Assembly (NCBI GenBank): GCA_028714935.1
Contig: JAQTLJ010000064.1
Location: 1 to 7,135, forward strand
DNA: 7,135 nt
Reading direction: 5' to 3'
Source of the DNA: Candidatus Margulisiibacteriota bacterium
GTDB lineage: Bacteria; Margulisbacteria; WOR-1; O2-12-FULL-45-9
Positions within the stretch are counted from its first letter, which is position 1; the number at the start of each line of letters is the position of its first letter. A program made the position numbers and the translations under genes. This document shows, piece after piece, positions 1 through 5,950 of the stretch. A model generated the notes under the pieces. It made no database searches, was not told where the DNA came from, and saw only the letters and a program-made list of their open reading frames with translations.

Positions 1-547
1 CTTGAGGTACGGAACCTGTCAATTGCCGGAACTCTTCCCGATCAAAGCTGAGCTCTTCGCCCCGCTCCAGATTATGCAGGGTATAAACCACCGGAATGCC
101 AAGCTGCTGGGCTTTGGCAAAATACGCGAAGAAATCTATGCCGGTATGCGTATGAATAACATCAAACTCGCTCCCGATCCTGGCCAGCAGCGCGACCGCC
201 GCCCGGTCAAAGAAAAGCCCGATCTGCCTTTCGATCACATCTTCGTTTTCTGACTGCAGGGGATTGACGATCTTCACGATCGGCAGATCGAGCAGTAAGA
301 AATCCGGACCCCAGTCATTGACCTGCAGCTTATGAACGTTAACATTCACTTCTTTTCCGTCAAAAGGGACGCTGAGCTGCGCTATTTTAGTGCCGGCGAT
401 CGGCATTGCCTCAGTCAGTCCCATAATGACCGTTACTCGCTGCCCCTTTTTTACCAGAGCGACCGAAAGATCGCGGACCATATCAGCCACGCCGCTTCTT
501 TTGCGGCCGATGCCGAAATATTCCTTGGTCAGCATCCCGATCCTCAA
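1..547 (-). CDS. Glycogen/starch-synthase-like GT-B glycosyltransferase, N-terminal part (cut by window edge)
   Basis: I translated the minus strand by hand from 547 to 2 and found 182 open codons with no stop before the edge. Seen: the N-terminus LRIGMLTKEYFG, then KRSGVAD (residues 16-22), then DVIHTHTG (129-136) and PVVYTLHNLE (152-161). This is the layout of the N-terminal Rossmann domain of GT4/GT5 enzymes, which move sugar from a nucleotide-sugar to a glycan in the cytoplasm. KRSGV occupies the place of the KTGGL ADP-glucose loop of glycogen synthase: the lysine is kept, but the first glycine is Ser and the Leu is Val, so the donor is uncertain. Start: TTG at 547-545, 7 nt after GAGGGGG; an in-frame ATG at 535-533 is the alternative and would lose four residues. 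It lies 34 bp after the 390-codon gene on the same strand and is probably co-transcribed. The acceptor and the C-terminal nucleotide-binding domain are not visible, so glycogen synthesis is only one possibility. Confidence 0.85.
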   Translation of the reverse strand, partial: MRIGMLTKEYFGIGRKRSGVADMVRDLSVALVKKGQRVTVIMGLTEAMPIAGTKIAQLSVPFDGKEVNVNVHKLQVNDWGPDFLLLDLPIVKIVNPLQSENEDVIERQIGLFFDRAAVALLARIGSEFDVIHTHTGIDFFAYFAKAQQLGIPVVYTLHNLERGEELSFDREEFRQLTGSVPQ

Positions 548-561
548 TTCATTTCCCCCTC
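548..561 (-). promoter_or_regulatory. Ribosome binding site that selects the TTG start
   Basis: On the minus strand GAGGGGG (561-555) is followed by 7 nt and then TTG (547-545). An ATG at 552-550 lies between them but reads ATG AAT TGA, a two-codon dead end in another frame. The spacing and the family-like N-terminus favour TTG as the true start. Confidence 0.65.
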
Positions 562-581
562 TATACGATCAAATAGTTATA

Positions 582-1754
582 CTAAAAACCCGAGGCTCTC
601 AAACGATTGTAAAAATTGGCTGTGCATTCCATGATATACCGGAGAAAGCCCGTGACATCCCTTTCGTTGGGAAAAAACGAGAAACTTGTTATCCTTCTCG
701 TCCCGACATCTTGGACAAACTTGACTCCCTGCCCGCCGTTGTTTTCCCCCGGAAAAACAAATTCATCCAATCCTCCAGTTATCGGATCTATTAAAACCGA
801 AAAAGTCCAGCTTGGCCTTCCGGGGTAAATTTTCATTTTCCCTATTACCTGAGCGAACATATAACTGTCGCCGCTTAAGACCGAGAGATTTTGCGAGACT
901 GTCTTTCGTTCTATCGCCTCATTGCCGCCGGAAACATAGGAGATTTTCAGCCCGTCCCGCTTGCGGTCCCGGATCCTCGGGCAGAGCTGGGGATAGGCCG
1001 CCTCGATCAGCAGCCGGTTGAGCCGCCTGATCGCCTCCCGTTCCTGTTCCGACAACTCGTCAAATCTATATTGCCGAAAACCCTCGGTTTCTTTGATCAA
1101 GCCCCTTATTTCGTCAGTCAATTCGATACCTGCGCTTTTTCTGGCCCACATATCACCGAAATGGGGGATCTCGATCAGCTGGTTCAATCCCTCAATGTTA
1201 TATATATAGAAACTGATCAAGCCTTTATAGGTGGCATCCAGCACATAGCATAAAGCTTTTACCTGCGCCTGATCCTTGAATTCATTTCTTGAGAATTCCG
1301 AAGGGATTATTTCCCTGACGATGAAAGTCTGTCCAATATTTTGCAGGCTAAAGTGTCTTTCCGCCGGCGCCGCCGAAAAATTATGGGCAGAGCGGAACGT
1401 CCCGTCATGTACGGTCATTTCTGCGGTCGGGACTATGTCAACAGTGCGCGTAACAGGGAACAGCACCGGGGCATCCGCCAGCACATAGGGCGGGCCTGAT
1501 GTCTTCGGATTCTTCAATACATAAAAATCAGATCTTGAAGATGAGATCTTGATCGGCTCGCCAAAAGCGGCTTCAACCGCCACCCTTTCGATCTCAAGGA
1601 ACTGTCCGGGATACAGTGCATGCTGGGCGTTCCCCGGACAGGTGAACACAGATTCTAATCTATTGCCGTTTTTTGGGGCTTGCTGAAAGCGTATCGTGGT
1701 CCGAGAATTATCTCCCCTGACCTTTTTCCCGCCGGCAATGCCGAAAACCAACAT
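582..1754 (-). CDS. Uncharacterised 390-residue protein
   Basis: I do not recognise this protein. The open frame is complete: ATG at 1754 with GGAGG 7 nt upstream, and a TAG stop at 584-582. There is no signal peptide or obvious membrane segment, so it is probably cytoplasmic. The first half is rich in short beta-type stretches (VFGIAGGKKVRG; FYVLKNPKTSGPPYVLADAP). The middle is a charged helical stretch, about residues 212-255 (ELTDEIRGLIKETEG, then DELSEQEREAIRRLNRLLIE). The C-terminal third returns to beta/Gly-rich sequence (SVLIDPITGGLDEFVFPG) and ends in FYNRLRASGF. Cysteines are few and form no metal-binding motif. It sits upstream of the glycosyltransferase on the same strand with 34 bp between, so a shared transcript is likely, but this does not give it a function. 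It could be lineage-specific. The real-gene call rests on length, the Shine-Dalgarno site and the lack of any better frame. Confidence 0.85.
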   Translation of the reverse strand: MLVFGIAGGKKVRGDNSRTTIRFQQAPKNGNRLESVFTCPGNAQHALYPGQFLEIERVAVEAAFGEPIKISSSRSDFYVLKNPKTSGPPYVLADAPVLFPVTRTVDIVPTAEMTVHDGTFRSAHNFSAAPAERHFSLQNIGQTFIVREIIPSEFSRNEFKDQAQVKALCYVLDATYKGLISFYIYNIEGLNQLIEIPHFGDMWARKSAGIELTDEIRGLIKETEGFRQYRFDELSEQEREAIRRLNRLLIEAAYPQLCPRIRDRKRDGLKISYVSGGNEAIERKTVSQNLSVLSGDSYMFAQVIGKMKIYPGRPSWTFSVLIDPITGGLDEFVFPGENNGGQGVKFVQDVGTRRITSFSFFPNERDVTGFLRYIMECTANFYNRLRASGF

Positions 1755-1767
1755 AATCCTTCCTCCG
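1755..1767 (-). promoter_or_regulatory. Strong Shine-Dalgarno site of the 390-residue protein
   Basis: On the minus strand GGAGG (1766-1762) stands 7 nt before the ATG at 1754. It fixes the start and contrasts with thiC upstream, which has no such site. Confidence 0.75.
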
Positions 1768-1844
1768 TTTTTTATCGAATGATAATTGGAATAGCGATCG
1801 CTCCCATACGAATGTTTTTCGGCGGTAACAATAAGAAATTTCAG
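1768..1844. other. Intergenic gap with a GCGATCGC octamer
   Basis: This stretch lies between the thiC stop and the ribosome binding site of the next gene on the same strand. It holds the palindrome GCGATCGC (1794-1801), identical to the HIP1 motif of cyanobacteria. A weak promoter candidate on the minus strand is TTGTTA, 17 nt, TATGGG, which would serve the 390-residue protein. I see no convincing hairpin plus T-run, so thiC readthrough into the next gene is possible. Confidence 0.4.
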
Positions 1845-3119
1845 CTATTTTTTACTTAACGCTTCCGAGGAGATCTTCATTGCGCAGAACTCGCCGCACA
1901 TAGAACAAGTGTCACCAGTCTCGAGTCTCGAGTCTCGAGTCCTTCTCTCATGTATTTCTTTTGCTCTTACAGGATCAATTGCTAATTGGATTTGTTTGCC
2001 CCAATTAAGTTCTTTCCGCGCTCGCGACATTGCCACATCCCAGTCCCTGGCCCCCGGCACCCCTTTCGCGATATCCGCACAGTGGGCGGCAATACGGGAG
2101 GCGATCACTCCTTCTTTAACATCTTCCGGTGTTGGCAATCCCAGATGCTCCGTCGGAGTGACATAACAAAGAAAATCAGCACCGGCAGACGCAGCCAGAG
2201 TTCCTCCAATGGCAGCAGTTATATGGTCATAACCAGGGGCCACATCGGTTGGCAGCGGGCCAAGAACGTAAAACGGCGCTCCTTTGCAGACTTCTTTCTG
2301 CATCTTGATCTGCGATTCGATCTGGTTATAAGGGACATGTCCGGGACCTTCAATTATGACCTGAACTCCAGCTTCCCAGGCCCGTTTGGTCAGGTCGCCT
2401 AAAATAATTAACTCCTGGATCTGTGCCTGGTCGCCGGCATCAACGATCGAGCCCGGCCGCATCCCATCCCCCAGCGATAAAGTGACATCATATTTTAAGG
2501 CGATCTCCAATAAACGGTCGAAATATTGATAAAAAGGATTCTCGGTCTTGTTCTCCAATATCCATTTGACCAGCACCGCCCCACCCCGGCTGACGACATC
2601 CATTAAGCGCGGTTGTTTTTTCAGCCTGCCGATCGATTCAAAATTCACGCCGCAGTGGATCGTCATAAAATCAACGCCATCTTCGGCCTGTTCTTCCACC
2701 ACCGCGAACATCCCGTCAACGGTCATTCTCTTCTCAACCATTGCCTGGTAGATCGGCACAGTACCGATCGGGACCGGACACTTCATTAAGATCGACCGGC
2801 GAATGGCTGTTATATTCCCCCCAGTCGAAAGGTCCATAATCGTATCGGTCTTTGCCCTAAGCGAAGCATCAAGCTTTTTTAGCTCATCTTCGACGCTGGG
2901 ATAATCGGCCGAAGTCCCGATATTCGCGTTAACCTTGGTCCTTAAGCCTTTGCCGATGCCGACGCCTTTGGAATTTTTATGCAGAGGATTATACGGTATG
3001 GCGATAACACCCTGGGCAAGCCCGGTCCGGATCTCCTCCGGGGCGCGGCCCTCATCCCTCGCCACAGTTTCCATTTGCGGAGTAATATTCCCTTTTAAAG
3101 CTTCTTGACGTTGGGTCAT
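1845..3119 (-). CDS. thiC: Phosphomethylpyrimidine synthase ThiC (short form)
   Basis: ThiC is a radical-SAM enzyme of the cytoplasm that rearranges aminoimidazole ribotide (AIR) to HMP-phosphate, the pyrimidine half of thiamine. Family motifs seen in order: KVNANIGTS (62-70), IMDLSTGGN (94-102), TIHCGV (153-158), GDGMRPGS (217-224), EGPGHVPYNQI (257-267), GPLPTDVAPGYDHI (287-300) and TPTEHLGLP (321-329). The C-terminal cluster motif is CSMCGEFC, with Cys405, Cys408 and Cys412, spaced C-x2-C-x3-C. At 424 residues it matches the short bacterial form and lacks the long N-terminal domain of the E. coli type. Start: ATG at 3119 has no Shine-Dalgarno site and follows a perfect TATAAT by 9 nt, so the mRNA is probably leaderless. 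The gene is divergent from rlmN. Oddity: a 7-bp tandem repeat (1917-1941) encodes RDSRLET in the linker before the cysteines. No other thiamine gene is in the window. Confidence 0.97.
   Translation of the reverse strand: MTQRQEALKGNITPQMETVARDEGRAPEEIRTGLAQGVIAIPYNPLHKNSKGVGIGKGLRTKVNANIGTSADYPSVEDELKKLDASLRAKTDTIMDLSTGGNITAIRRSILMKCPVPIGTVPIYQAMVEKRMTVDGMFAVVEEQAEDGVDFMTIHCGVNFESIGRLKKQPRLMDVVSRGGAVLVKWILENKTENPFYQYFDRLLEIALKYDVTLSLGDGMRPGSIVDAGDQAQIQELIILGDLTKRAWEAGVQVIIEGPGHVPYNQIESQIKMQKEVCKGAPFYVLGPLPTDVAPGYDHITAAIGGTLAASAGADFLCYVTPTEHLGLPTPEDVKEGVIASRIAAHCADIAKGVPGARDWDVAMSRARKELNWGKQIQLAIDPVRAKEIHERRTRDSRLETGDTCSMCGEFCAMKISSEALSKK
1917..1941. repeat. Heptanucleotide tandem repeat inside thiC
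   Basis: The 7-bp unit AGTCTCG is repeated perfectly 3.6 times over 25 bp; three copies contain CTCGAG. On the coding (minus) strand it encodes about residues TRDSRLET, at 394-401, a few residues before the cluster cysteines. Seven is not a multiple of three, so gain or loss of one unit would shift the frame and remove the CxxC motif. The linker is slightly longer than I expect for short ThiC proteins, consistent with expansion in a tolerant spot. Confidence 0.9.
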
Positions 3120-3133
3120 ATTGATTTTATTAT
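3105..3133 (+). promoter_or_regulatory. Predicted rlmN-leuCD promoter overlapping the thiC promoter
   Basis: TTGACG (3105-3110), a 17-nt spacer and TATTAT (3128-3133) predict a start near 3140, 3 nt before the GTG of rlmN. The -35 element lies inside codons 4-5 of thiC. The -10 shares bases 3129-3133 with the thiC -10 on the other strand, so polymerase could not occupy both at once. TATACT at 3131-3136 is an alternative -10 and would place the start exactly on the GTG. Confidence 0.5.
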
Positions 3134-3134
3134 A
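3129..3134 (-). promoter_or_regulatory. Predicted thiC -10 element giving a near-leaderless transcript
   Basis: On the minus strand a perfect TATAAT runs from 3134 to 3129. The usual start site, 7 nt on, is about 3122, only 3 nt before the ATG at 3119. The -35 region is poor: the best nearby hexamer, TTTAGG at 3156-3151 with a 16-nt spacer, matches TTGACA at three positions. The gap is too short for a TPP riboswitch. This is inference from consensus only. Confidence 0.5.
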
Positions 3135-3142
3135 CTACAATA

Positions 3143-4153
3143 GTGGAAGACCTAAAAGACAAAACCCTCGACGAATTAAAAGCGCTCTGCCGGGAGCTGG
3201 GATTCCCCGCCTTCAAAGCCAAGGAGATCTATTCTTATATTCACAAAAAACTTAAAACTGACCTAAAGGAATTCACAACCCTTAAGCTTGAAGAACGAGA
3301 GCGGCTAGGCAAGTCGTTTATTGTTGCTGAAATTTCAGCGAACAAGACAGAAAAAGGCAGGAATGTGGAAAAAGTTGCTTTTCAGCTCCATGACGGCAAA
3401 GTCGTGGAAAGCGTCTTCATGGACTATAAGGATGAGAGAAAAACAGTCTGCGTCTCTTCCCAGGCCGGTTGTCCGATCGGCTGCCTTTTCTGTGCCACCG
3501 GACAGATGGGGCCCGGCCGGAACCTGACCACCTCGGAGATCCTTTCCCAGATCTATTACTTTGCCAAAAAAAGCAAGATCTCTAACCTCGTTTTTATGGG
3601 GATGGGCGAACCATTCCTTAATTATGATAATGTCCTGAAAGCGATCGCCATCTTAAATAACGAATCCGGCCTGAACATTGCCGCGCGCAAGATCGTTGTT
3701 TCTACGATCGGCATACTCTCTGGCATCGAGAGATTCGCTAATGAAAGCAAACAGCTCAGGCTGGCCTGGTCCCTGGCCGCGCCATTCGATGAAACCAGAA
3801 GAAAACTTATCAAGTATAAGAACCTGCCTTCGATCGAAGAGACAATCAATGCTTTAAAACAATACCAGCAGCAGACCAAACGCCGGATCACGATCGAGTA
3901 TGTCCTGTTAAAAGGAACAAATGATCGGGATATTGACGTAAACGAATTAGCCGGGATTTCTGCCAGACTAGACTGTCATCTCAACCTTATTCCCTATAAT
4001 CCTTCGCCCGGGCTTCGTTTCCAGCGCGCTGATCTTGAGCCGTTCTGGCGAAAATTAAAAAAAGCCGCTCCGCGGGTGAATGTAACGGTCAGGCAAAGCT
4101 TTGGCCAGGAGATCTCCGCCGCTTGCGGGCAGCTCTCAACTTTGCTAAAATAG
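3143..4153 (+). CDS. rlmN: Dual-specificity 23S rRNA A2503 / tRNA A37 C2-methyltransferase RlmN
   Basis: RlmN is a radical-SAM enzyme that adds a methyl group to C2 of adenine 2503 in 23S rRNA and, in studied bacteria, of A37 in some tRNAs. Seen: an N-terminal helical domain of about 60 residues with the family-like [19 protein letters not shown] (18-36). The cluster motif is C-x3-C-x2-C at Cys110, Cys114 and Cys117 ([15 protein letters not shown]). MGMGEP is at 152-157 and [10 protein letters not shown] at 281-290. Both catalytic cysteines are present: Cys103 in TVCVSSQ and Cys328 in AACGQL, equivalent to Cys118 and Cys355 of E. coli. Oddity: the usual SLHA motif reads SLAA (210-213). The start is GTG without a Shine-Dalgarno site; the N-terminus aligns with the family there, supporting a leaderless start. 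At 336 residues the length is normal. leuC follows after 4 nt, so the three genes look like one operon. Cfr is the close relative, but the normal gene context favours RlmN. Confidence 0.93.
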   Translation: MEDLKDKTLDELKALCRELGFPAFKAKEIYSYIHKKLKTDLKEFTTLKLEERERLGKSFIVAEISANKTEKGRNVEKVAFQLHDGKVVESVFMDYKDERKTVCVSSQAGCPIGCLFCATGQMGPGRNLTTSEILSQIYYFAKKSKISNLVFMGMGEPFLNYDNVLKAIAILNNESGLNIAARKIVVSTIGILSGIERFANESKQLRLAWSLAAPFDETRRKLIKYKNLPSIEETINALKQYQQQTKRRITIEYVLLKGTNDRDIDVNELAGISARLDCHLNLIPYNPSPGLRFQRADLEPFWRKLKKAAPRVNVTVRQSFGQEISAACGQLSTLLK

Positions 4154-4157
4154 CCTC

Positions 4158-5420
4158 ATGACGCCACAGACCATTTCACAAAAGATCCTGGCTAAACATG
4201 CTAATCTAAAGTTTGTCGAACCCGGTCAGCTCATCAGCTGCAAGGTCGACCTGGTGCTGGGCAACGATATAACTGCGCCGCCGGCGATCAAAGAGTTTGA
4301 GAAGATCGGCGTCAGCAAGGTCTTTGATAAAAAGAAGATCTACCTGGTGCCCGACCACTTTACGCCGGCCAAAGATATCAAGTCGGCCGAACAGGTTAAA
4401 ATGATGAGGCATTTCGCCAAGAAGTACGGGATCGTTAACTTCTTTGAGATCGGCTGCATGGGCGTTGAACACGCCCTTCTCCCGGAGATGGGAGCAATCA
4501 AGCCGGGCGATCTAATTATTGGCGCCGATTCCCACACCTGCACATATGGCGCGCTTGGCGCTTTTTCCACTGGTGTCGGCTCAACCGATATGGCAGCAGC
4601 GATGGCGACCGGTGAGGTTTGGTTGAAAGTTCCCGAGCAATTGAAGTTCATTTATAAAGGAAAATTAAGGAAATGGGTCGAAGCCAAAGACCTTATACTT
4701 TATACTATCGGGCAAATTGGAGTTGACGGCGCCCGTTACATGTCGATGGAGTTCACCGGTCCGATCATCAAGCAGCTCTCGGTTGAAGGGCGATTGACGA
4801 TGGCTAATATGGCGATCGAAGCCGGCGGCAAGAACGGGATTTTTGATGTTGATACTAAAACTGCCGCCTATCTCAAAAAAGCAAAAGCCGGGAAAGGGAT
4901 CGTTTACCACTCTGATCCGGACGCCGAATATAAAAAGGTTTACAACTGGGACGTTACGGAAATCGAGCCGCAGATCTCGTTCCCGCACTTGCCGAGCAAT
5001 ACCAAGCCGGTCAGCAAATGCTCTCATGTCAAGATCGACCAGTCGGTCATCGGCTCCTGCACGAACGGCCGCATCGAGGATATGAGAGTCGCAGCAAAGG
5101 TGATCAAGGGAAAGAAAGTTCATAAGGATGTCCGACTCATCATTCTCCCTGCCACGCAGAAGATCGAGCTTCAGATGATAAAAGAAGGATTGACCGAGAT
5201 ATTCATTAAAGCCGGTGCGGCGGTTTCCACTCCGACTTGCGGGCCGTGTCTTGGCGGCCACATGGGCATTCTGGCCGAAGGTGAAAAGTCGATCGCGACA
5301 ACGAACAGGAATTTTGTCGGCCGGATGGGCCATCCCAAGTCAGAAGTCTATCTCTCCAACGTGGCGGTGGCGGCGGCCTCAGCGATCGCCGGTCATATCG
5401 TCAGCCCGGAGAACCTGTAA
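4158..5420 (+). CDS. leuC: 3-isopropylmalate dehydratase large subunit
   Basis: This is the catalytic [4Fe-4S] subunit of the aconitase-family enzyme that interconverts 2- and 3-isopropylmalate in leucine synthesis, working with LeuD in the cytoplasm. Seen: [15 protein letters not shown] at the start, VPDHFTP (64-70), [21 protein letters not shown] (122-142), and the three cluster cysteines Cys301 (IGSCTNG), Cys361 and Cys364 (PTCGPCLGG). Near the end lies [11 protein letters not shown] (383-393). At 420 residues it belongs to the shorter type that pairs with a separate, about 160-residue small subunit, common in archaea and many anaerobic bacteria, rather than the about 470-residue E. coli type. 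The start lies 4 nt after the rlmN stop and has no clear Shine-Dalgarno site, so translation is probably coupled to rlmN. Relatives of this type also act as homoaconitase or on methylmalate. The large subunit alone cannot settle the substrate, and leuA and leuB are not in the window. Confidence 0.95.
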   Translation: MTPQTISQKILAKHANLKFVEPGQLISCKVDLVLGNDITAPPAIKEFEKIGVSKVFDKKKIYLVPDHFTPAKDIKSAEQVKMMRHFAKKYGIVNFFEIGCMGVEHALLPEMGAIKPGDLIIGADSHTCTYGALGAFSTGVGSTDMAAAMATGEVWLKVPEQLKFIYKGKLRKWVEAKDLILYTIGQIGVDGARYMSMEFTGPIIKQLSVEGRLTMANMAIEAGGKNGIFDVDTKTAAYLKKAKAGKGIVYHSDPDAEYKKVYNWDVTEIEPQISFPHLPSNTKPVSKCSHVKIDQSVIGSCTNGRIEDMRVAAKVIKGKKVHKDVRLIILPATQKIELQMIKEGLTEIFIKAGAAVSTPTCGPCLGGHMGILAEGEKSIATTNRNFVGRMGHPKSEVYLSNVAVAAASAIAGHIVSPENL

Positions 5421-5900
5421 ATGAAGGGGCAAGCCTGGAAATTCGGCAATAACATCGATACCGACCTGATCATCCCGGCCAGGTATTTGAACACCTCCGA
5501 CCCGGCGGAACTGGCGCAATATGCCATGATGGATGCCGATTCGGAATGGGTAGACAAGATGAAAAAAGGCGACTTTATTGTCGCCGGGGATAATTTTGGC
5601 TGTGGTTCTTCACGGGAACATGCCCCGATCGCGTTAAAAGCCGCCGGGGTTTCAGCTATCATTGCCAAATCTTTCGCCCGGATCTTCTACCGGAATGCGA
5701 TCAATATCGGCCTGCCGATCCTTGAGTCGCCCAAAGCGGCGGAAGAGATCAAAGAAGGCGATGAAGTTGAAGTTGATCTGTCATCAGGGACGATCAAAGA
5801 TATTACCAGCGGGAAAACTTATAAAGCCCAGCCATTTCCGGAATTTATGAAGAAGATAATCGACGCCGGCGGGTTGATCCACTTTTTACGCAAGAAATAA
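5421..5900 (+). CDS. leuD: 3-isopropylmalate dehydratase small subunit
   Basis: LeuD forms the swivelling domain that closes the active site of LeuC and helps recognise the substrate side chain. Seen: [19 protein letters not shown] (7-25), [20 protein letters not shown] (55-74), [20 protein letters not shown] (82-101) and a C-terminal [17 protein letters not shown] (136-152). At 159 residues it is typical of the stand-alone small subunit. The substrate loop reads YLNT (22-25). From memory, methanogen homoaconitase has Arg at the third position and methanogen isopropylmalate isomerase a hydrophobic residue, while YLNT occurs widely in bacterial LeuD. I therefore favour isopropylmalate. The ATG follows the leuC stop codon with no gap, and GGAG at 5408-5411, inside the end of leuC, is 9 nt upstream. 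Equal production of the two subunits by coupled translation is likely. Confidence 0.95.
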   Translation: MKGQAWKFGNNIDTDLIIPARYLNTSDPAELAQYAMMDADSEWVDKMKKGDFIVAGDNFGCGSSREHAPIALKAAGVSAIIAKSFARIFYRNAINIGLPILESPKAAEEIKEGDEVEVDLSSGTIKDITSGKTYKAQPFPEFMKKIIDAGGLIHFLRKK

Positions 5901-5938
5901 CCTCTTCATCACGATAATTAATGTAGCGCTCTTAATTT
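5901..5938. other. Short gap after leuD without a clear terminator
   Basis: This AT-rich spacer contains a small AGCGCT palindrome but no stem followed by a T-run. I find no good promoter either, so the next gene may be read from the rlmN-leuCD transcript or from a promoter I cannot recognise. Confidence 0.35.
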
Positions 5939-5943
5939 GGAGG
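5939..5943 (+). promoter_or_regulatory. Shine-Dalgarno site that decides the start of the TIM-barrel gene
   Basis: GGAGG lies 1 nt before an ATG at 5945 and 7 nt before a second in-frame ATG at 5951. A 1-nt spacer is too short, so the second ATG is the better start. The other two strong sites in the window (ahead of 547 and 1754) also use 7 nt. Confidence 0.7.
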
Positions 5944-5950
5944 CATGATA

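Noticed and set aside
2..253. Plus-strand open frame at the left edge
   Set aside because: The minus strand here encodes a continuous glycosyltransferase domain with recognisable motifs, so the plus-strand frame is a shadow.
560..610. Separate promoter for the glycosyltransferase (minus strand TTGAGA ... TATAAC)
   Set aside because: The spacer is only 15 nt and it straddles the end of the preceding gene; too weak to annotate, though an internal start is possible.
891..1253. Plus-strand open frame of 120 codons
   Set aside because: It is antisense to the 390-residue gene, has no ribosome site, and is one of several overlapping shadows there.
1755..1844. Terminator between thiC and the next gene
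   Set aside because: T-runs are present, but no stable stem precedes them on the minus strand; the only strong palindrome is GCGATCGC, which is too short to terminate.
1986..2402. Plus-strand open frame of 138 codons within thiC
   Set aside because: ThiC on the other strand has unbroken family motifs across this region; the plus-strand translation resembles nothing known to me.
3143..4153. Cfr-type antibiotic resistance methyltransferase instead of RlmN
   Set aside because: Cfr is a close relative with the same cysteines, but the N-terminal domain, the [15 protein letters not shown] motif and the housekeeping operon context fit RlmN better.
4665..5333. Long open frame of 222 codons on the minus strand
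   Set aside because: It lies wholly inside leuC, whose cluster cysteines and family motifs are clear. The antisense translation is rich in Arg and Asp with no recognisable motif, so it is a shadow.
4158..5900. Homoaconitase rather than isopropylmalate dehydratase
   Set aside because: The small subunit loop reads YLNT and lacks the Arg I recall for methanogen homoaconitase; no homocitrate or lysine pathway genes are nearby. It cannot be fully excluded from sequence alone.
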